A stretch of 5,909 bases of DNA from NCBI GenBank assembly GCA_023428335.1, contig JAEYYS010000438.1, positions 1 to 5,909 of the forward strand. Reading direction: 5' to 3'. This DNA comes from Verrucomicrobiota bacterium (GTDB lineage Bacteria; Verrucomicrobiota; Verrucomicrobiia; Verrucomicrobiales; Verrucomicrobiaceae). The position numbers and the translations under genes were made by a program. The first letter of the stretch is position 1, and every line of letters starts with the position of its first letter. The notes beneath the pieces were generated by a model that made no database searches, had not been told where the DNA came from, and saw nothing but the letters and a program-made list of their open reading frames with translations. Shown here piece after piece: positions 4,881 through 5,909 of this stretch.

Positions 4881-5472
4881 AATGAATGACACGAACATCC
4901 TCATCGTTATTCTAGCGATCGCTTACGTAGTAGGCGGATTCTTCGCGAACATCTGGGCTACGAAGCACTGGCCAGATAGCTCGCTTGGCTTCTTCGTGAC
5001 GCTGGTGACCGCGCCAGCCTGCGTTTTCATCCTGTTTACTGCAGCAGCACTCTCCTTGGTTGCATTTCCTTTTGTCGCGGCGGCTCACACCTATCGAGAG
5101 CGCAAGTTCTCCGCCGCCATGAAGGATCGGGGACGATTCAGGAGGTGGGATGAGATTGTGGCCACGCCGACTGAAGGCACTGTGATCATCGAACAGGCTC
5201 AGAAGGATTCGTGCCGAGTTTGGTGGACTTCAGACGATGTGGCCGGGATTTCCCCGCATCCGATACCGGACGAAGAGAGCCTGGACTACCTTCGTGTGGA
5301 AGAGCCTCTTCCTTTTATTCGATGGTGCGCGGAGACCTACACCTCGCCCACTAGCGGACGAGCACAACTCACCGAGTTTCCGTTTCCCATTCCCTCTGGT
5401 TTTCTGACCCCTGATTTTCTACGCTCCAAGGCACCAATCGCCAACGTGATCGCAACCGTTAAAATGGCATAA
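4876..5472 (+). CDS. Unrecognised protein with two N-terminal membrane segments
   Basis: 198 residues from ATG 4876 (MPMNDTN...), or 196 from ATG 4882; both suit the spacing and neither has a clear ribosome binding site. The frame is open further back to 4624, but that would overlap most of the preceding gene and lacks family-like character. Membrane segments lie at about 8-28 (ILIVILAIAYVVGGFFANIW) and 39-70. A soluble part of about 125 residues follows, beginning with basic RERK (74-77) and including EGTVIIEQAQKDSCRVWWTSDD (100-121, key residues Glu106, Trp116-Trp117, Asp120-Asp121) and RWCAETY (149-155). I do not recognise the family. The start lies 16 bp after the Cys-rich gene's stop, so co-transcription is likely. 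Codon choice and GC match that gene more than bioB or the sulfatase. Confidence 0.8.
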   Translation: MPMNDTNILIVILAIAYVVGGFFANIWATKHWPDSSLGFFVTLVTAPACVFILFTAAALSLVAFPFVAAAHTYRERKFSAAMKDRGRFRRWDEIVATPTEGTVIIEQAQKDSCRVWWTSDDVAGISPHPIPDEESLDYLRVEEPLPFIRWCAETYTSPTSGRAQLTEFPFPIPSGFLTPDFLRSKAPIANVIATVKMA

Positions 5473-5488
5473 GCCGTGGGATGCAATC

Positions 5489-5528
5489 GGCGATAAGCCT
5501 CCAAGTCGAATTCAGGCTCGTTACCGCC
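5489..5528 (+). other. attC-like fold after the membrane protein gene (weak)
   Basis: Outer arms GGCGATAA (5489-5496) and TTACCGCC (5521-5528) match at 7 of 8 positions. Inner arms GCCT (5497-5500) and AGGC (5514-5517) pair perfectly around 13 bases. Three unpaired bases (5518-5520) lie on one side only. Two paired boxes with one-sided extra bases is the attC architecture, and CGTTACC could be the R' core, but it fits the consensus poorly and at 40 nt is shorter than known sites. Confidence 0.2.
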
Positions 5529-5567
5529 GGTGCCACACCTCGACGTTCTACGGCGGTTGACCCCGCG

Positions 5568-5586
5568 GCCCGGCCTGAAGGCGGGC
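5568..5586. repeat. GC-rich hairpin
   Basis: GCCCGGCCT (5568-5576) pairs with AGGCGGGC (5579-5586) with one bulged G; the two central bases mean the real loop would be about six bases. It resembles a REP-type hairpin. No T-run follows. Confidence 0.4.
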
Positions 5587-5670
5587 GGTGGCTTGGGTTG
5601 GGGGCTGGCTCGATCCACCTGATCCGTCGGGCCGGACTTGGCTTCGGGGAATGGAAGGCAGGTGTTCTTG

Positions 5671-5731
5671 GCCGCAAGAGAACGCAAGGAACGCCAAAAG
5701 AGCAGTGGGAAGGCGGGACTGTGGATGGCGG
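5671..5731 (+). repeat. Degenerate copy of motifs from the composite array
   Basis: GCCGCAAGAGAACGCAAGGA at 5671 resembles the left arm of the inverted repeats at 3867 and 4103, with the same 9-base steps. TGTGGATGGCGG (5720-5731) is identical to 3657-3668, the start of unit C with its three preceding bases. The intervening sequence is not alignable by eye and the right arm is absent. Confidence 0.5.
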
Positions 5732-5789
5732 AGGGTCGATGGTGGATTGAGGCGAAGTGGAATCGGGCGGTTTGGGGCTTGGGACCGGT

Positions 5790-5909
5790 GGACTTGCCCG
5801 TGAATCAGACGGACTTGCCCGTGAATCAGACGGACTTGCCCGCGAATCAGACGGACTTGTCCGTGAATCAGACGGAGTTGCCCGTGAATCTGACGGACTT
5901 GCCCGTGAA
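5790..5909 (+). repeat. 21-bp tandem repeat, at least 5.7 copies, running off the edge
   Basis: Units start at 5790, 5811, 5832, 5853, 5874 and 5895 (the last cut by the window end). Each begins GGACTTGCCC and ends GTGAATCAGAC. Copies 1 and 2 are identical; copy 3 has GCG for GTG, copy 4 TCC for CCC, and copy 5 GGAG for GGAC and TCTG for TCAG. There are no spacers, so it is not a CRISPR array. The unit is a multiple of three, and two + strand frames stay open to the edge, so coding is not excluded. Confidence 0.9.

Larger units (their letters stand above)
5473..5789. other. Non-coding stretch with hairpins and a degenerate repeat
   Basis: No convincing gene: the short open frames here have no recognisable content. 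It holds an attC-like fold (5489-5528), a GC hairpin (5568-5586), and a degenerate copy of motifs from the 3660-4358 array (5671-5731). GC rises again relative to the two preceding genes. Confidence 0.65.

Noticed and set aside
5790..5909. CRISPR array
   Set aside because: The 21-bp units abut directly with no unique spacers.

Overview
The window is high-GC bacterial chromosomal DNA with intergenic space full of repeats. Three things suggest a Verrucomicrobia/Planctomycetes-type genome (Opitutaceae-like is my guess): a secreted formylglycine-type sulfatase, very GC-rich genes, and intergenic DNA made of short 9-bp-periodic motifs of the CGCAAAGGA and CGCAGATTT kind. This placement rests on recognition from memory, not on a search.

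Layout. Bases 1-621 are the 3' part of a gene cut by the left edge. Its product has a His/Cys motif pair resembling caspase-like (clan CD) proteins. A complete biotin synthase gene, bioB (640-1656, +), starts 18 bases later. A sulfatase gene with a signal peptide (3594-1705, -) converges on bioB. The gap between their stops is 48 bp and holds a 9-bp tandem repeat. Bases 3595-4544 carry no convincing gene. They hold a nested composite repeat array (3660-4358), then a cluster of palindromes (4472-4540) directly before the next gene. Two + strand genes of visibly lower GC follow: a small Cys-rich protein (4545-4859) that I associate with DUF6980, and an unrecognised protein with two membrane segments (4876-5472). 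Their junction looks like a collapsed integron attC site, so the pair may be relics of mobile gene cassettes. Bases 5473-5789 are non-coding, with hairpins and one degenerate repeat. Bases 5790-5909 are a 21-bp tandem repeat running off the right edge.

How the genes relate. bioB makes biotin from dethiobiotin. It may be co-transcribed with the His/Cys gene, but nothing else of the biotin pathway is visible. The sulfatase is probably exported to desulfate a sulfated glycan or other sulfate ester. It needs a formylglycine-generating enzyme that is not in the window. The two lower-GC genes are close enough to be co-transcribed and sit between two repeat-rich stretches, which marks an accessory insertion region. 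I see no complete novel system. The best leads are the His/Cys protein, the attC-like junctions, and the composite repeat with its conserved hairpins.
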